In this document: one piece after another, positions 1 through 8,730 of the stretch
Layout of the letters: every line of letters begins with the position of its first letter
How positions within the stretch are numbered: position 1 is the first letter of the stretch
Assembly (NCBI RefSeq): GCF_051603425.1
Contig: NZ_CP194411.1
Span: 310,001-374,000 of the forward strand
DNA: 64,000 nt
Direction of reading: 5' to 3'
From: Selenomonas sputigena_A
GTDB lineage: Bacteria; Bacillota; Negativicutes; Selenomonadales; Selenomonadaceae
Position numbers and translations under genes: made by a program
Notes under the pieces: model-generated
Seen by the model: only the letters and a program-made list of their open reading frames with translations
Databases searched by the model: none
What the model was told of the DNA's origin: nothing

Positions 1-678
1 GATGCATTTTCCCTTGCCGCTTTCATCCTTCGCAATATAATCGACGACATCGCCGCCTCCCTCAAAGCTCTTCGGAGGGCTCACGATATGCGCGCTGCCC
101 ACGCCCTTGTAACGCTCTTCCTTGAGCCAGCCTTCCATATGGTTTGCCGTGAAGGTTCCGTCGGCTGTCGTTATCGTGCCGCCCTGCGGAATCAGCATGT
201 ATTCCTGCGCCTGATAGTACTCGGCGCGCGGGCCGGTGAAGGTCTTGTCGCCTTTTTTCCCATGGACATCCCCTTCAGCAATGTACTGATCCTGTCCGAT
301 AAGAGAAAGGGACGCCGCCTGGAGCGAAAGGTCTTCCTTCGTCAGGGAAACCCCGCCCAGTGCGCGTATCGAATCGAGTGAGTCGAGCACGATCTTCGCC
401 GCCGTCAGGCGCATCGTATCGCGCACGGCGATGACATTGCCCGTGACCTCGCCCTGCTGCGTCTTCGTGTTGTAGCTGGCCGATTTGCCCGCGACGCTCG
501 TCGAGCCGCGCTTCATCAGGACGTCTCCCTCCGCCGTGATGACGCCCGTCCCCATATCATAGGTGACGGTATCGCCGTCCAGTGAGGAGGCCTCGTCCGC
601 CGCCTGCAAGGTTCCCATGCCCGCTGCAATGCTAAAAGCTGCGGCTGCCAAGGCCAGCTGCCATTTCTTCATTTTCAT
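1..678 (-). CDS. lptA: LptA/OstA-family periplasmic LPS transport protein (C-terminus cut by window edge)
   Basis: The frame opens with a signal peptide (Lys-rich start, then an Ala-rich hydrophobic stretch ending near TLQAADE) followed by OstA-type repeats of the form 'DGDTVTYDMGTGVITAEGDV' and 'GDKTFTGPRAEYYQAQEYML'. LptA proteins form the beta-jellyroll bridge that carries lipopolysaccharide across the periplasm between the inner and outer membrane Lpt complexes. The start chosen is ATG at 678, which overlaps the lptC stop as ATGA and suggests translational coupling; a second ATG lies two codons later. It is the last gene of the lipid A/Kdo operon visible here. About 226 residues are present and the frame is still open at base 1, so its full length is unknown. 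Family assignment is strong; whether another OstA paralogue acts as the main LptA cannot be seen. Confidence 0.85.
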   Translation of the reverse strand, partial: MKMKKWQLALAAAAFSIAAGMGTLQAADEASSLDGDTVTYDMGTGVITAEGDVLMKRGSTSVAGKSASYNTKTQQGEVTGNVIAVRDTMRLTAAKIVLDSLDSIRALGGVSLTKEDLSLQAASLSLIGQDQYIAEGDVHGKKGDKTFTGPRAEYYQAQEYMLIPQGGTITTADGTFTANHMEGWLKEERYKGVGSAHIVSPPKSFEGGGDVVDYIAKDESGKGKCI

Positions 679-1238
679 TTCGCTGCACTCCCTTTCTGGA
701 TATGCGCCTTCTTGCCATCCTTCCCCCTGGCCGCAAGCTTCTGGAAACCATCCGAGCTCTCGATGCTCTCGGCCGTCACGAGGACGGCATCGGCCTCCTT
801 CGTCAGCCTCGCATCGCCTATGGCAGTCAGTGTGCTCTTCGCATCCGACCAGGCAAGCTCCCTGCTCGTGAGCTCGATGCCGTCTGTCGTCTGAACCTTG
901 ATGCCGCCGTCCATCGACAAGTCCTTCGTATCCATGCGATAAACGGCATGCGGCGCCTTGAGATTGAGTTCACGCCCGTCCGGCTGGTAGAATGTTCCGT
1001 CGATATTCGTCGCCTCCGCCGTATTGTTGTCCGCATTCGCCGCCAGCGACTCCGCCGTCATCTTCCAGATGGTGCGTCCATCCTTCTCCACGCTCAGGCT
1101 GTTGCCCTCATAACGCATGACATGTACCGGCTCATCGCCTCGGGGCGCCTCAGGCACGCTCAGGATGGCCCAGGCTATGGTGCCGATGACGGCAAGCACG
1201 GCGAACGCCGCGAGCAGGATGATTCCCTTCTTTCTCAT
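675..1238 (-). CDS. lptC: LptC, LPS export ABC transporter periplasmic subunit
   Basis: The protein has 187 residues, close to the usual LptC length. It starts with a short basic N-terminus (MRKKG) and a single transmembrane segment at about residues 5-28, followed by a periplasmic domain with the LptC pattern of short beta strands ('GTFYQPDGRELNLKAPHA', 'GGIKVQTTDGIELTSRELAW'). LptC anchors in the inner membrane and hands lipopolysaccharide from LptB2FG to LptA. The context fits exactly: it overlaps lpxL upstream (ATGA at 1235-1238) and lptA downstream (ATGA at 675-678). Nothing appears damaged. The fold is shared with other OstA-like proteins, so the call rests on size, membrane anchor and position together. 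Confidence 0.88.
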   Translation of the reverse strand: MRKKGIILLAAFAVLAVIGTIAWAILSVPEAPRGDEPVHVMRYEGNSLSVEKDGRTIWKMTAESLAANADNNTAEATNIDGTFYQPDGRELNLKAPHAVYRMDTKDLSMDGGIKVQTTDGIELTSRELAWSDAKSTLTAIGDARLTKEADAVLVTAESIESSDGFQKLAARGKDGKKAHIQKGSAAK

Positions 1239-2146
1239 TTGCTTCCTCCCTGCAAAATAGCGCCGCGATGCTTTTCCTTCCTCATTTCAGGCGGCGTGTT
1301 CCAGCGTTTCTGGAACCAGAGCCACTGCGTCGGATTGGCGCGTATGATTTCCTCCATGATCTTTGTCATGCGCACCGTGAAATCGTAAAGATCCTTCTCC
1401 ACGTCGCCCGTGTCGCGAAGCTCCATCGGCTCGTAAATGACGACTTTGTGGCGGCCGTTCGGCTGGCGCAGGATGAAGGCTGGCACGACAGGCGCATGAA
1501 ACTTGCGCGAAAAAACAGCCGGTCCCAGCGGCGTCGAGGCCGTGCGTCCGAGAAAGTCCAAGAAGGCGCCGCCCGGTCCGGCGTCCTGGTCGGCCAGGAA
1601 GCCGAGAATCTTGCCTTTTTTCAAGGCACGTCCCGCGGCCAAAAGCTCGCTCGTGCCGCGCGAGAAGATCTCGACGCCGATCGTTGCACGCAAGTCGTCG
1701 AGCGCGTGCGTGTACTGTTCGTTCGGCTGCGGCTTCGCGATGGCCGTCACGGGCAGCCCCGAAAGCGTGAAAGCGGCCGACAGCCACTCCCATGTGCCGA
1801 TATGCCCCGTGAGCACGACAACGCCATGGCCTTCGGCAAGCGCTGCCTTCATGTAGTCCATGTGTTCGATCTCGATGTATTCATGCATGTTTTTTTCGTT
1901 GAGGTTCGGCATATACAAGATCTCGAGCATATTACGCGCGAGATTCACAAAGGAATCCTTGACGAGCTTCCTGGCTTCCGTCTCTGAAACCCCGAGCCCG
2001 GCCATGATCTGGCGCAGCGCGAGATTTCGCTGCTTCTTGATGAGGCAATAGTAAAGGCGTCCCAGAACCCAGCCGAGAAAGAGCAGCGCCCTATGCGGCA
2101 GGAAACGAAGCATACGGCTCAGCAGCATCAAAAATTGATAGAGCAT
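1235..2146 (-). CDS. lpxL: Lipid A biosynthesis lauroyl/myristoyl-type acyltransferase (LpxL/HtrB family)
   Basis: This is a lysophospholipid/Kdo-lipid A acyltransferase that adds a secondary acyl chain to lipid A at the inner membrane. Visible features are an N-terminal hydrophobic segment (about residues 1-30 of the chosen product), the HX4D-type motif region 'LTGHIGTWEWLSAAF' where HtrB-family members have H-x-G-x-W/E, the substrate-binding 'FLADQDAG' region, and the C-terminal 'PTQWLWFQKRW' motif typical of the family. A longer frame starts at 2215 but overlaps kdsC; ATG 2146 has a GGGTGA ribosome site about 7 bases upstream and gives 303 residues, so I prefer it; ATG 2161 just after the kdsC stop is the alternative. 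It overlaps lptC by 4 bases. Which acyl chain or position it uses cannot be read from sequence. Confidence 0.88.
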   Translation of the reverse strand: MLYQFLMLLSRMLRFLPHRALLFLGWVLGRLYYCLIKKQRNLALRQIMAGLGVSETEARKLVKDSFVNLARNMLEILYMPNLNEKNMHEYIEIEHMDYMKAALAEGHGVVVLTGHIGTWEWLSAAFTLSGLPVTAIAKPQPNEQYTHALDDLRATIGVEIFSRGTSELLAAGRALKKGKILGFLADQDAGPGGAFLDFLGRTASTPLGPAVFSRKFHAPVVPAFILRQPNGRHKVVIYEPMELRDTGDVEKDLYDFTVRMTKIMEEIIRANPTQWLWFQKRWNTPPEMRKEKHRGAILQGGSK

Positions 2147-2162
2147 GTGTATATCACCCATG

Positions 2163-2723
2163 TCATTGCGAAATATTTTCCAATCGCTCCGGAGAAAGGA
2201 AGCGCGCGACGACATCTTCCCAGCGCCCCTGCGCCTTGAGAAGAAATTCCACCATTTCGCGCACAGCGCCCCTGCCGCCCTCGGCCTCTGTCACAAGAGC
2301 CGCATATTGCCGGACCTCGGCCACTGCGTCCGCCGGAGCCGCCGGAAAGCCTGCCTGCGCCATGACGGGAAGATCCACGAGATCGTCGCCGATATAAGCG
2401 ATTTCCTCATCCGCAAGCCCATGCTTCTCCTTGAGCGCCGCATACGCTGCACGCTTGTCGATATGGCCGAGGAAGACGTCCCGAATCTTCAGCTCCTCCG
2501 CGCGAAACGAAACAATAGCGGAATCGCGCCCTGTAATGATGGCTGTGCCGCCGCCCTCGTTCTGCCAGATGCGTATGCCGAGACCGTCGCGCACATGGAA
2601 AGGCTTCATGAATTCGCCTTTCTCGCCCGTATAGATGCCGCCATCCGTCAGTACGCCGTCGACATCGAAAATGAGGAAGCGCACGCGCCGTGCGCGTTCC
2701 CTTGCATCAGGTGCAAAATACAA
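2163..2723 (-). CDS. kdsC: KdsC, 3-deoxy-D-manno-octulosonate 8-phosphate phosphatase
   Basis: KdsC hydrolyses Kdo-8-phosphate to Kdo in the cytoplasm, the third step of Kdo synthesis. The 186-residue length and HAD motifs match: motif I 'FLIFDVDGVLTDG' at about residues 17-29 with both catalytic aspartates, motif II around 'AIITGRDS' at about 60-67, and motif III/IV 'IAYIGDDLVDLPVM' near residue 120. Short length without a cap domain is typical of the tetrameric KdsC family. The start is TTG at 2723 with an AAGGAG ribosome site 7 bases upstream. It sits between kdsA and lpxL, so the Kdo genes kdsB, kdsA and kdsC are together. Confidence 0.95.
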   Translation of the reverse strand: MYFAPDARERARRVRFLIFDVDGVLTDGGIYTGEKGEFMKPFHVRDGLGIRIWQNEGGGTAIITGRDSAIVSFRAEELKIRDVFLGHIDKRAAYAALKEKHGLADEEIAYIGDDLVDLPVMAQAGFPAAPADAVAEVRQYAALVTEAEGGRGAVREMVEFLLKAQGRWEDVVARFLSPERLENISQ

Positions 2724-2771
2724 GAAAATTCTCCTTCCGCTTTTTTTCGGGGAAAGAAACCGCCGGAAGAC

Positions 2772-3605
2772 TCAGGCCAGCTTCCCTTTCACAACGTCAT
2801 AAATAGCGAGGACTTCTTTGAGAAGCTCTTCGAGCCTGTCAAGATAAAGGCTGTTCGGACCGTCGCAGAGCGCCTCCTCGGGATTGTCATGCACTTCCAT
2901 GAAGAGACCGTCGACACCGGCTGCGACAGCGGCACGCGCCAGGTACTCGACGTACTCACGGTTGCCGCCGGAGCTTGTCCCCGCGCCACCCGGCAACTGC
3001 ACACTGTGCGTCGCATCGAAGATAACGGGCGCGCCGAAGGAGCGCATGATCGGAAAGCTGCGCATGTCGACGACAAGGTTGTTGTAACCGAAGGAGGCGC
3101 CGCGTTCCGTCAAAAGGATATCGGAGCAGCCGCCCTCATGCAGCTTGTCGACGACATTGCCCATATCGCGCGGCGCAAGGAACTGCCCCTTCTTCACGTT
3201 CACAACGCAGCCGGATTTTGCCGCCGCGTAGAGAAGATCCGTCTGTCGGCAGAGAAAGGCCGGAATCTGCAGCACATCGACGACCTTCGCCGCAGGAGCG
3301 ATCTGCGATTCCTTGTGCACATCCGTGACGACAGGCACGCCGAGCTCATCCTTGATGGTCTGCAGCATCTCCAACCCCTTCTTGAGCCCCGGCCCGCGGA
3401 AACTGTTGAAGGCGGAGCGGTTCGCCTTGTCGAACGAGGCCTTGAAGATGTACGGTATGCCGAGCCGTCCCGTGATTTCCTTGATCGTGCGCCCGATGAG
3501 GAGGCAGCGTTCCATCGCCTCGAGGACGCAGGGTCCGGCCATGAGTACGAGCGGGCTGCCTCCGCCAATCGTAAAATCTCCGACTTTTACCTTGTTCATC
3601 ATCAT
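2772..3605 (-). CDS. kdsA: KdsA, 3-deoxy-8-phosphooctulonate synthase
   Basis: KdsA condenses phosphoenolpyruvate with D-arabinose 5-phosphate to Kdo-8-phosphate. The 277-residue protein shows the family signatures in order: 'LMAGPCVLEAM' near residue 20, 'FKASFDKANRSA' near 55, 'VPVVTDVHKESQ', 'QIPAFLCRQTDLL', 'VNVKKGQFLAP', 'TERGASFGYNNLVVDMR', and 'FDATHSVQLPG'. In the residue before the KKGQF motif it has Val-Asn, an asparagine pattern associated with metal-independent KdsA enzymes, although that sub-class call is inference. Three ATG codons in a row occur at the start; the first is listed. A 93-base gap separates it from kdsB upstream, in which I see no gene. Confidence 0.96.
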   Translation of the reverse strand: MMMNKVKVGDFTIGGGSPLVLMAGPCVLEAMERCLLIGRTIKEITGRLGIPYIFKASFDKANRSAFNSFRGPGLKKGLEMLQTIKDELGVPVVTDVHKESQIAPAAKVVDVLQIPAFLCRQTDLLYAAAKSGCVVNVKKGQFLAPRDMGNVVDKLHEGGCSDILLTERGASFGYNNLVVDMRSFPIMRSFGAPVIFDATHSVQLPGGAGTSSGGNREYVEYLARAAVAAGVDGLFMEVHDNPEEALCDGPNSLYLDRLEELLKEVLAIYDVVKGKLA

Positions 3606-3698
3606 TGTACCGCCTTTCTCTTAAGATCGCATAATAAAATGCTGTCCGAATTCATCGGGCAGCCGTCCGGCCGTCTTGTACGGTTCTCGTCCACCGCC

Positions 3699-4442
3699 TC
3701 ATCGTCCCATCTTGCGATAAAGCTCGTTTACAAGCGCCAGATCTTCCGGCGTATCAACGCCGACAAAGCGGCTCTGCGTCTCCAGAACACGGATCCGGCA
3801 GCCGTTTTCGAGCGCCCGCAGCTGCTCCAGAGACTCGGCTTGCTCCAGCGGCGTCGGCGCAAGGCGCGCGTAGGCGAGCAGAAAATCCCTGCGGTAGGCG
3901 TAGATGCCGATATGCTTGAACACGGGATTCCCCGTCTTCTTGCGCGGATAGGGCAGAAGCGAGCGCGAAAAGTAAAGCGCATATCCCTGCCGATCCACGA
4001 CGACCTTCACATTGTTCGGATTCTTTTGTTCCTCCTCCGACTCGATGCGCGTCATGACCGTCGCCATGGGAAGCTCCGGATCTTCCTCGAAGAGCGCCGC
4101 CAGATCGTCGATCAGCGACGGCTCGATCAAAGGCTCATCGCCCTGCACATTGACGATCACATCCATCGCAGGGTAAGCCGCCGCAACCTCGGCCAGGCGG
4201 TCGGTGCCCGTAGGATGATCGGCGCGCGTCATCATCGCCTCGCCGCCGTCCGCCGTCACCGCTTCATAAATCCGTGCATCATCCGTTGCGACAAGCGTCT
4301 TTGCCGGTTTTGCTGCCCGCGAGGCGCGTTCCAGCACACGGCAGATCATCGGCTTGCCGCAGATATCGGCCAGTGGTTTTCCCGGCAGGCGCGTCGACGC
4401 ATAGCGTGCCGGTATGACGCAAAGCGTTTGCAGGTCCTTCAT
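3699..4442 (-). CDS. kdsB: KdsB, CMP-Kdo synthetase (3-deoxy-manno-octulosonate cytidylyltransferase)
   Basis: KdsB activates Kdo with CTP to give CMP-Kdo, the donor for WaaA. The 247-residue length is standard. The nucleotidyltransferase signature 'VIPARYASTRLPGKPL' lies at residues 9-24, followed by the conserved 'NVQGDEPLIEP' near 97-107, 'YFSRSLLPYPR' and 'HIGIYAYRRDFL'. The ATG at 4442 overlaps the stop of waaA-lpxK as ATGA, so the Kdo-transferase and the CMP-Kdo synthetase are translationally linked, which makes metabolic sense. Confidence 0.96.
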   Translation of the reverse strand: MKDLQTLCVIPARYASTRLPGKPLADICGKPMICRVLERASRAAKPAKTLVATDDARIYEAVTADGGEAMMTRADHPTGTDRLAEVAAAYPAMDVIVNVQGDEPLIEPSLIDDLAALFEEDPELPMATVMTRIESEEEQKNPNNVKVVVDRQGYALYFSRSLLPYPRKKTGNPVFKHIGIYAYRRDFLLAYARLAPTPLEQAESLEQLRALENGCRIRVLETQSRFVGVDTPEDLALVNELYRKMGR

Positions 4443-6934
4443 TCCCTTCCCTTCTTTCCGACTCTTTCCTTCAGGCTCTCATCGAGCATTTTCTCGAACG
4501 CCGCAGCACCTTCCCGGAACGTGACCTCGACGCAGATGACAAAGACGGGAATCGGCGCCTTCGATTCGATGATGGTCAACGGAATCTTCACGGCATCCTT
4601 CTCCGTGATGACGATGGCTTCCGCCCCGAGATCGACGGCTTGGTCAAAGACGTCCTGCAGCTCCTTCGTCGTATAATCGTGATGGTCCGGGAAGCGCAGG
4701 CTCTCGATGATCTTCGCGCCAATATCGGAAAGCGTCTGCTCGAACGACATCGGGTTGCCGATCGCTGAAACGGCCATGACCGATTTATTCTCAAGCATCT
4801 TGATGTCGACGCCCTCGCCCGCAATATCGCGGTGCCAATCCTTGAGTTCGACAAAGCGCCGCGGCTGATGGATGCTCTCCATGATCAGCGCCTTTTCGTT
4901 GTACTTCCTTATCGTATTCTTGATATGCTCGCGCGACACGCCGACCGCCTGATCCACCTTCGTCAGGAGACAGACGTCTGCACGCTCGATATGCGAAACA
5001 GGCTCGCGCAGCGTACCGCGCGGCAGCATATAACCGTTGCCGAAGACATTGACCGCATCGACGAGCAGAATATCCATATCGCGTTCGAGCTGCCAATGCT
5101 GGTAGCCGTCATCCAGGATGGCTACCTCCGCGCCAAAGTGGTCGATCGCGTAGCGCCCCGTCAGGGCGCGCTCCGCGCCGATGAGCACGGGCACCTCGGG
5201 CAGATGCTTGGCGAGCATGAAAGCCTCGTCCCCCGCCTCCGTGGCATCCATGTAGAGCTTGTTGCCGTCGGAAACAATGCCGACATCGCCGCGCCACTTC
5301 GCACGGTAGCCGCGGTTCAAAATAACGACGCGGTAGCCCATATCGCGAATCGCTCCCGCAAGCCTCTGAGCCGTCGGCGTCTTGCCCGTGCCGCCCACCG
5401 TGATGTTGCCGAGGCTGATCACATAGCAGCCGAGCCTTTTGTGATGAAAGACGCCGGCCTTGTAGCCCCAAAGCTTCAAGTTCACGAGCTGGCGGTAAAT
5501 AACAGAGAACGTGTAGAGGATCCCCATGACGACGCGCAGGCAAAAACCATCGGCATGGCGGCGGCGCATGAGGTCGGTGATGTAGGTGCGGAAATTTTCC
5601 ACACGTTCCGTCGTACGCACCTTGCCCGCACTTTCTCCCTGCTCGAACTCCACGAGAAATTCCCGCAGCATGACGGCGGTTTTCCTGGAAGCGCCCTTGT
5701 TTTCACCGACGATGGCCAGCGTCTCGCGCTCCATCCGGCCGCGCTCCTCTCCATCCTCGAAGAGGCGGCATACAGCTGCAGCAAGTTCTCCTTCATCATG
5801 CACCGTAAGACAGGCGCTGCGCTTCGTGAAGAGCAGATGCGTATCCTTGAAATTGAACATATTGTGCCCGACAATGATCGCCTTGCCATGCGCCGCCGGC
5901 TCAAGGATATTGTGTCCGCCGTGCGGAATCAGGCTGCCTCCTACATAGATGACATCGCCGATGCTGTAGATCTTGCCGAGCTCGCCGATCGTATCGAGCA
6001 GCACGACGTCATGTCCCTCTGCCGGCTTCTTCAGAAGTTCCGTGCGGCGTGCCGTACGGAAGCCCCTGCGTGAGCAAAGGGAAGCGACTTCTCCCGTCCG
6101 CAAAAGCTCGCGCGGCGCTATGACAAGCCTTGCTCCCGGCATTTTTTCACGCAGGGCGGCAAAGGCCGCGAGCACGGGTTCCTCCTCGCCGCGGTGCGTA
6201 CTGCCCGCAAGGAAGATGCCTTCGCTCCCGGAAAGCCCCATCTCCTGCAGCAGGCCCTGCTTCTCCTCCGCGCTCACATTCGTATACGTCTGGTCAAACT
6301 TCGTATTGCCCGTGACCGTCACGAGCTCGGGCGGCGCCCCCAAACGCATGATGTACTCGGCATCGATCGGCGACTGCATGGCGAACTTCCGCACCGTGCT
6401 GATCATGTCATCGAGGACGCTGTGCAGATGTTTGTAGCGCTTCACACTCTTGTCGCTGATGCGCCCGTTCACCATCATGACAGGAATCTTGAGCTTCTTC
6501 GCCTTTTTCAGGAAGTTCGGCCAAAGCTCCGTTTCCACCGGCATAAAAACACGCGGATGGATGCGCCGCAGGATGCTGCCGGCGCGCCAGGGCAGATCGA
6601 GCGGAAAATAGATGATGCTGTCCGCATCCTTGATGATGCGGTTCGCCATCTCATACCCCGAGGTCGTGACGACAGAAACAAGGATCGGGCTCTTGGGGAA
6701 TTCCCTGCGGAACTCACGGATCAAAGGGCTCGCGGCGACGATCTCACCGACAGACGCTGCATGAACCCAGATGCAGTTCTTCTTCGCCACCTTGTCCAAA
6801 GCATGCTCGGGAAAAAAGCCGAGGCTCTGCCGGATGCGCTCGCCAAAGCCGCGTTCACGAACCGCCCGCACCATGAATACAGGGACGATGAGGACGACGG
6901 CCAGAATAACCGCCAGATTATAAAGTAACCGCAT
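4439..6934 (-). CDS. waaA-lpxK: Fusion of Kdo transferase WaaA (KdtA) and tetraacyldisaccharide 4'-kinase LpxK
   Basis: One uninterrupted 831-residue frame encodes two enzymes. Residues 1 to about 430 are a GT30 Kdo transferase: N-terminal membrane segment, 'IWVHAASVGEI' near residue 55, 'PVETELWPNFL' near 130, and the donor-side 'GGSLIPHGGHNILEP' motif. From about residue 455 an LpxK domain follows, with 'SLGNITVGGTGKTP' (Walker A, near 515), 'ILNRGYRAKW' and 'VAILDDGYQHWQLERD'. LpxK phosphorylates the lipid A disaccharide at the 4' position and WaaA then adds Kdo to that product, so the fusion joins consecutive steps. Each part has near-normal length for a stand-alone enzyme. The start ATG has a GAGGGGGA ribosome site. 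There is no stop or frameshift at the junction. I recall such fusions being annotated in Negativicutes but cannot verify it here. Confidence 0.93.
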   Translation of the reverse strand: MRLLYNLAVILAVVLIVPVFMVRAVRERGFGERIRQSLGFFPEHALDKVAKKNCIWVHAASVGEIVAASPLIREFRREFPKSPILVSVVTTSGYEMANRIIKDADSIIYFPLDLPWRAGSILRRIHPRVFMPVETELWPNFLKKAKKLKIPVMMVNGRISDKSVKRYKHLHSVLDDMISTVRKFAMQSPIDAEYIMRLGAPPELVTVTGNTKFDQTYTNVSAEEKQGLLQEMGLSGSEGIFLAGSTHRGEEEPVLAAFAALREKMPGARLVIAPRELLRTGEVASLCSRRGFRTARRTELLKKPAEGHDVVLLDTIGELGKIYSIGDVIYVGGSLIPHGGHNILEPAAHGKAIIVGHNMFNFKDTHLLFTKRSACLTVHDEGELAAAVCRLFEDGEERGRMERETLAIVGENKGASRKTAVMLREFLVEFEQGESAGKVRTTERVENFRTYITDLMRRRHADGFCLRVVMGILYTFSVIYRQLVNLKLWGYKAGVFHHKRLGCYVISLGNITVGGTGKTPTAQRLAGAIRDMGYRVVILNRGYRAKWRGDVGIVSDGNKLYMDATEAGDEAFMLAKHLPEVPVLIGAERALTGRYAIDHFGAEVAILDDGYQHWQLERDMDILLVDAVNVFGNGYMLPRGTLREPVSHIERADVCLLTKVDQAVGVSREHIKNTIRKYNEKALIMESIHQPRRFVELKDWHRDIAGEGVDIKMLENKSVMAVSAIGNPMSFEQTLSDIGAKIIESLRFPDHHDYTTKELQDVFDQAVDLGAEAIVITEKDAVKIPLTIIESKAPIPVFVICVEVTFREGAAAFEKMLDESLKERVGKKGRE

Positions 6935-6945
6935 ATCTTCCCCCT

Positions 6946-8730
6946 CTAAGCCTCAGCCCCGGCCGCTATGGACGAGGGCGCATGTTCCCTTCCTCTTTCC
7001 TTTTCCCCTTCGCCCTTGAACTGGATGTCGTAGAGCGTCTTGTAGAGGCCGCCTGCAGCCAGAAGCTCCTCATGCGTGCCTTCCTGCACGATATGACCGC
7101 CGTCGACGACATAGATGCGGTCGGCATCGAGGATCGTCGAAAGGCGGTGCGCAATGGCGAACGAAGTGCGCCCGACCATCAGCTTGTCGAGCGCGGCCTG
7201 CACGATTTTCTCACTCTCTGTGTCGAGCGCCGACGTTGCCTCATCGAGGATGAGGACGCGCGGATTTTTCAAGATGGCGCGCGCAATCGAGATGCGCTGG
7301 CGCTGCCCGCCCGAAAGATTCAGGCCACGCTCGCCGATATCCGTATCGTAGCCGTCGGGCAGCTGGCGGATGAACTCCTCCGCATTGGCAGCCCTGGCCG
7401 CTGCCTCCACTTCCTCATCCGTGGCCTCGAGGCGGCCGTAGCGGATGTTTTCCCGCACGGAACAGGAAAAGAGCACGGTTTCCTGCGGCACGATGCCGAT
7501 CTGGCTGCGCAGGGACGCGAGCGTTACATCGCGCACATCGTGCCCGTCGATCTCGATGCCCCCGTCCGTCACATCGTAAAAGCGCGGGATAAGGTTCGTG
7601 ATCGTCGATTTGCCCGCACCCGAAGGCCCGACAAAGGCGACCATCTGACCGGGCTTCGCCTCAAGCGAAACGCCCGTCAGGGCAGGCACGCCCTTCTTGT
7701 ACGAAAAGGACACATCCTTGAGCACGACATGTCCCTCGATATCCGGCAGAGTGACTGCATCTTCCTTGTCGTGAATCGGCTCCTCCATATCGAGCACATC
7801 AAAGACGCGGTCGGCGCCTGCCATGGCCTTCTGCATCACGCCGTAAAGACGGCCGATGCGCTTGACGGGATTCGCAAGGTTGACGGCATACGTCAGGAAG
7901 GCGACGAGCGAGCCTGCCGTCATTTCCCCGTTGATGACTTCATAGCCGCCGATCCAGAGAATGAACGTGACCGTAATCGCCGCGAGGAATTCCACCGTCG
8001 GCGTCAACAGGCTCGATATCTGCACATTCTTCATTTCAGCGCGAAAATTCAGCTCGTTCTGGTGATGGAACCGAGCAATCTCATGCTCCTCGCGCACAAA
8101 GGACTTGACGACGCGAATCGCCGAGATGCTCTCCTGCAGGAGCGCATTGATATCGGCAAGACGCTGCTGTATGACCGTGCCCGACTGCTTGAGCTTCTTG
8201 CCGAAGATGTTCATCGCCTGTCCCACGAGCGGCACAGTGATCAGCGTGATCAGCGTGAGTTTCCAATCGAGATAGAACATCAGGACGATGGAACCGACGA
8301 GAACCGATCCTTCCGTCACAAATTCGATGAGCTTGTCGACCAAGGCGCTCTGCAGAGCCTGCACATCATTCGTCGCATAGCTCATGATCTCGCCCGTCTG
8401 CATTTTATCGAAATAGGCCAGTGGCATGCGCTGGAACTTCCGGAAAAGCGCCTCGCGCAGATCAATGACAACGCGCTGCCCGACATAAGAAACAAGATAG
8501 CTCTGCCCATAATAGAAGATGCCGCGAAAGAAAAAGACGACGATGATGCCGCCGGCGATGAGGTTCAGCATGCCGAGCTCGCCCTCCGTCAGCACCTTGT
8601 CGATCATATCCTTGATGATCCACGGCACATAGAGGTTCGCCGCCGCAGCCATGATGATGCAGAAGATGGCCATGACGAGACGCTTCAGATAGGGCTTGAT
8701 ATATTTCAACAGACGAATGTAGTTCTTCAT
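6946..8730 (-). CDS. msbA: MsbA-type lipid A flippase ABC transporter
   Basis: This half-transporter of 594 residues combines six N-terminal transmembrane helices (first at about residues 16-38, next about 52-75) with an ABC ATPase. The nucleotide-binding domain has Walker A 'GPSGAGKST' near residue 372, a Q-loop 'IGIVPQETVLFS', the signature 'LSGGQRQR' near 480, and Walker B 'VLILDEATSALD' followed by the H-loop 'IAHRLS'. MsbA flips core-lipid A across the inner membrane. Many bacterial exporters share this architecture, so the specific MsbA call depends on location: it overlaps lpxB (ATGA at 8727-8730) and is 11 bases upstream of waaA-lpxK. Confidence 0.92.
   Translation of the reverse strand: MKNYIRLLKYIKPYLKRLVMAIFCIIMAAAANLYVPWIIKDMIDKVLTEGELGMLNLIAGGIIVVFFFRGIFYYGQSYLVSYVGQRVVIDLREALFRKFQRMPLAYFDKMQTGEIMSYATNDVQALQSALVDKLIEFVTEGSVLVGSIVLMFYLDWKLTLITLITVPLVGQAMNIFGKKLKQSGTVIQQRLADINALLQESISAIRVVKSFVREEHEIARFHHQNELNFRAEMKNVQISSLLTPTVEFLAAITVTFILWIGGYEVINGEMTAGSLVAFLTYAVNLANPVKRIGRLYGVMQKAMAGADRVFDVLDMEEPIHDKEDAVTLPDIEGHVVLKDVSFSYKKGVPALTGVSLEAKPGQMVAFVGPSGAGKSTITNLIPRFYDVTDGGIEIDGHDVRDVTLASLRSQIGIVPQETVLFSCSVRENIRYGRLEATDEEVEAAARAANAEEFIRQLPDGYDTDIGERGLNLSGGQRQRISIARAILKNPRVLILDEATSALDTESEKIVQAALDKLMVGRTSFAIAHRLSTILDADRIYVVDGGHIVQEGTHEELLAAGGLYKTLYDIQFKGEGEKERGREHAPSSIAAGAEA

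Noticed and set aside
2145..4676. An 843-codon open frame on the plus strand
   Set aside because: It lies opposite kdsC, kdsA and kdsB with all their motifs intact. High GC gives long antisense frames; there is no ribosome site or family match.
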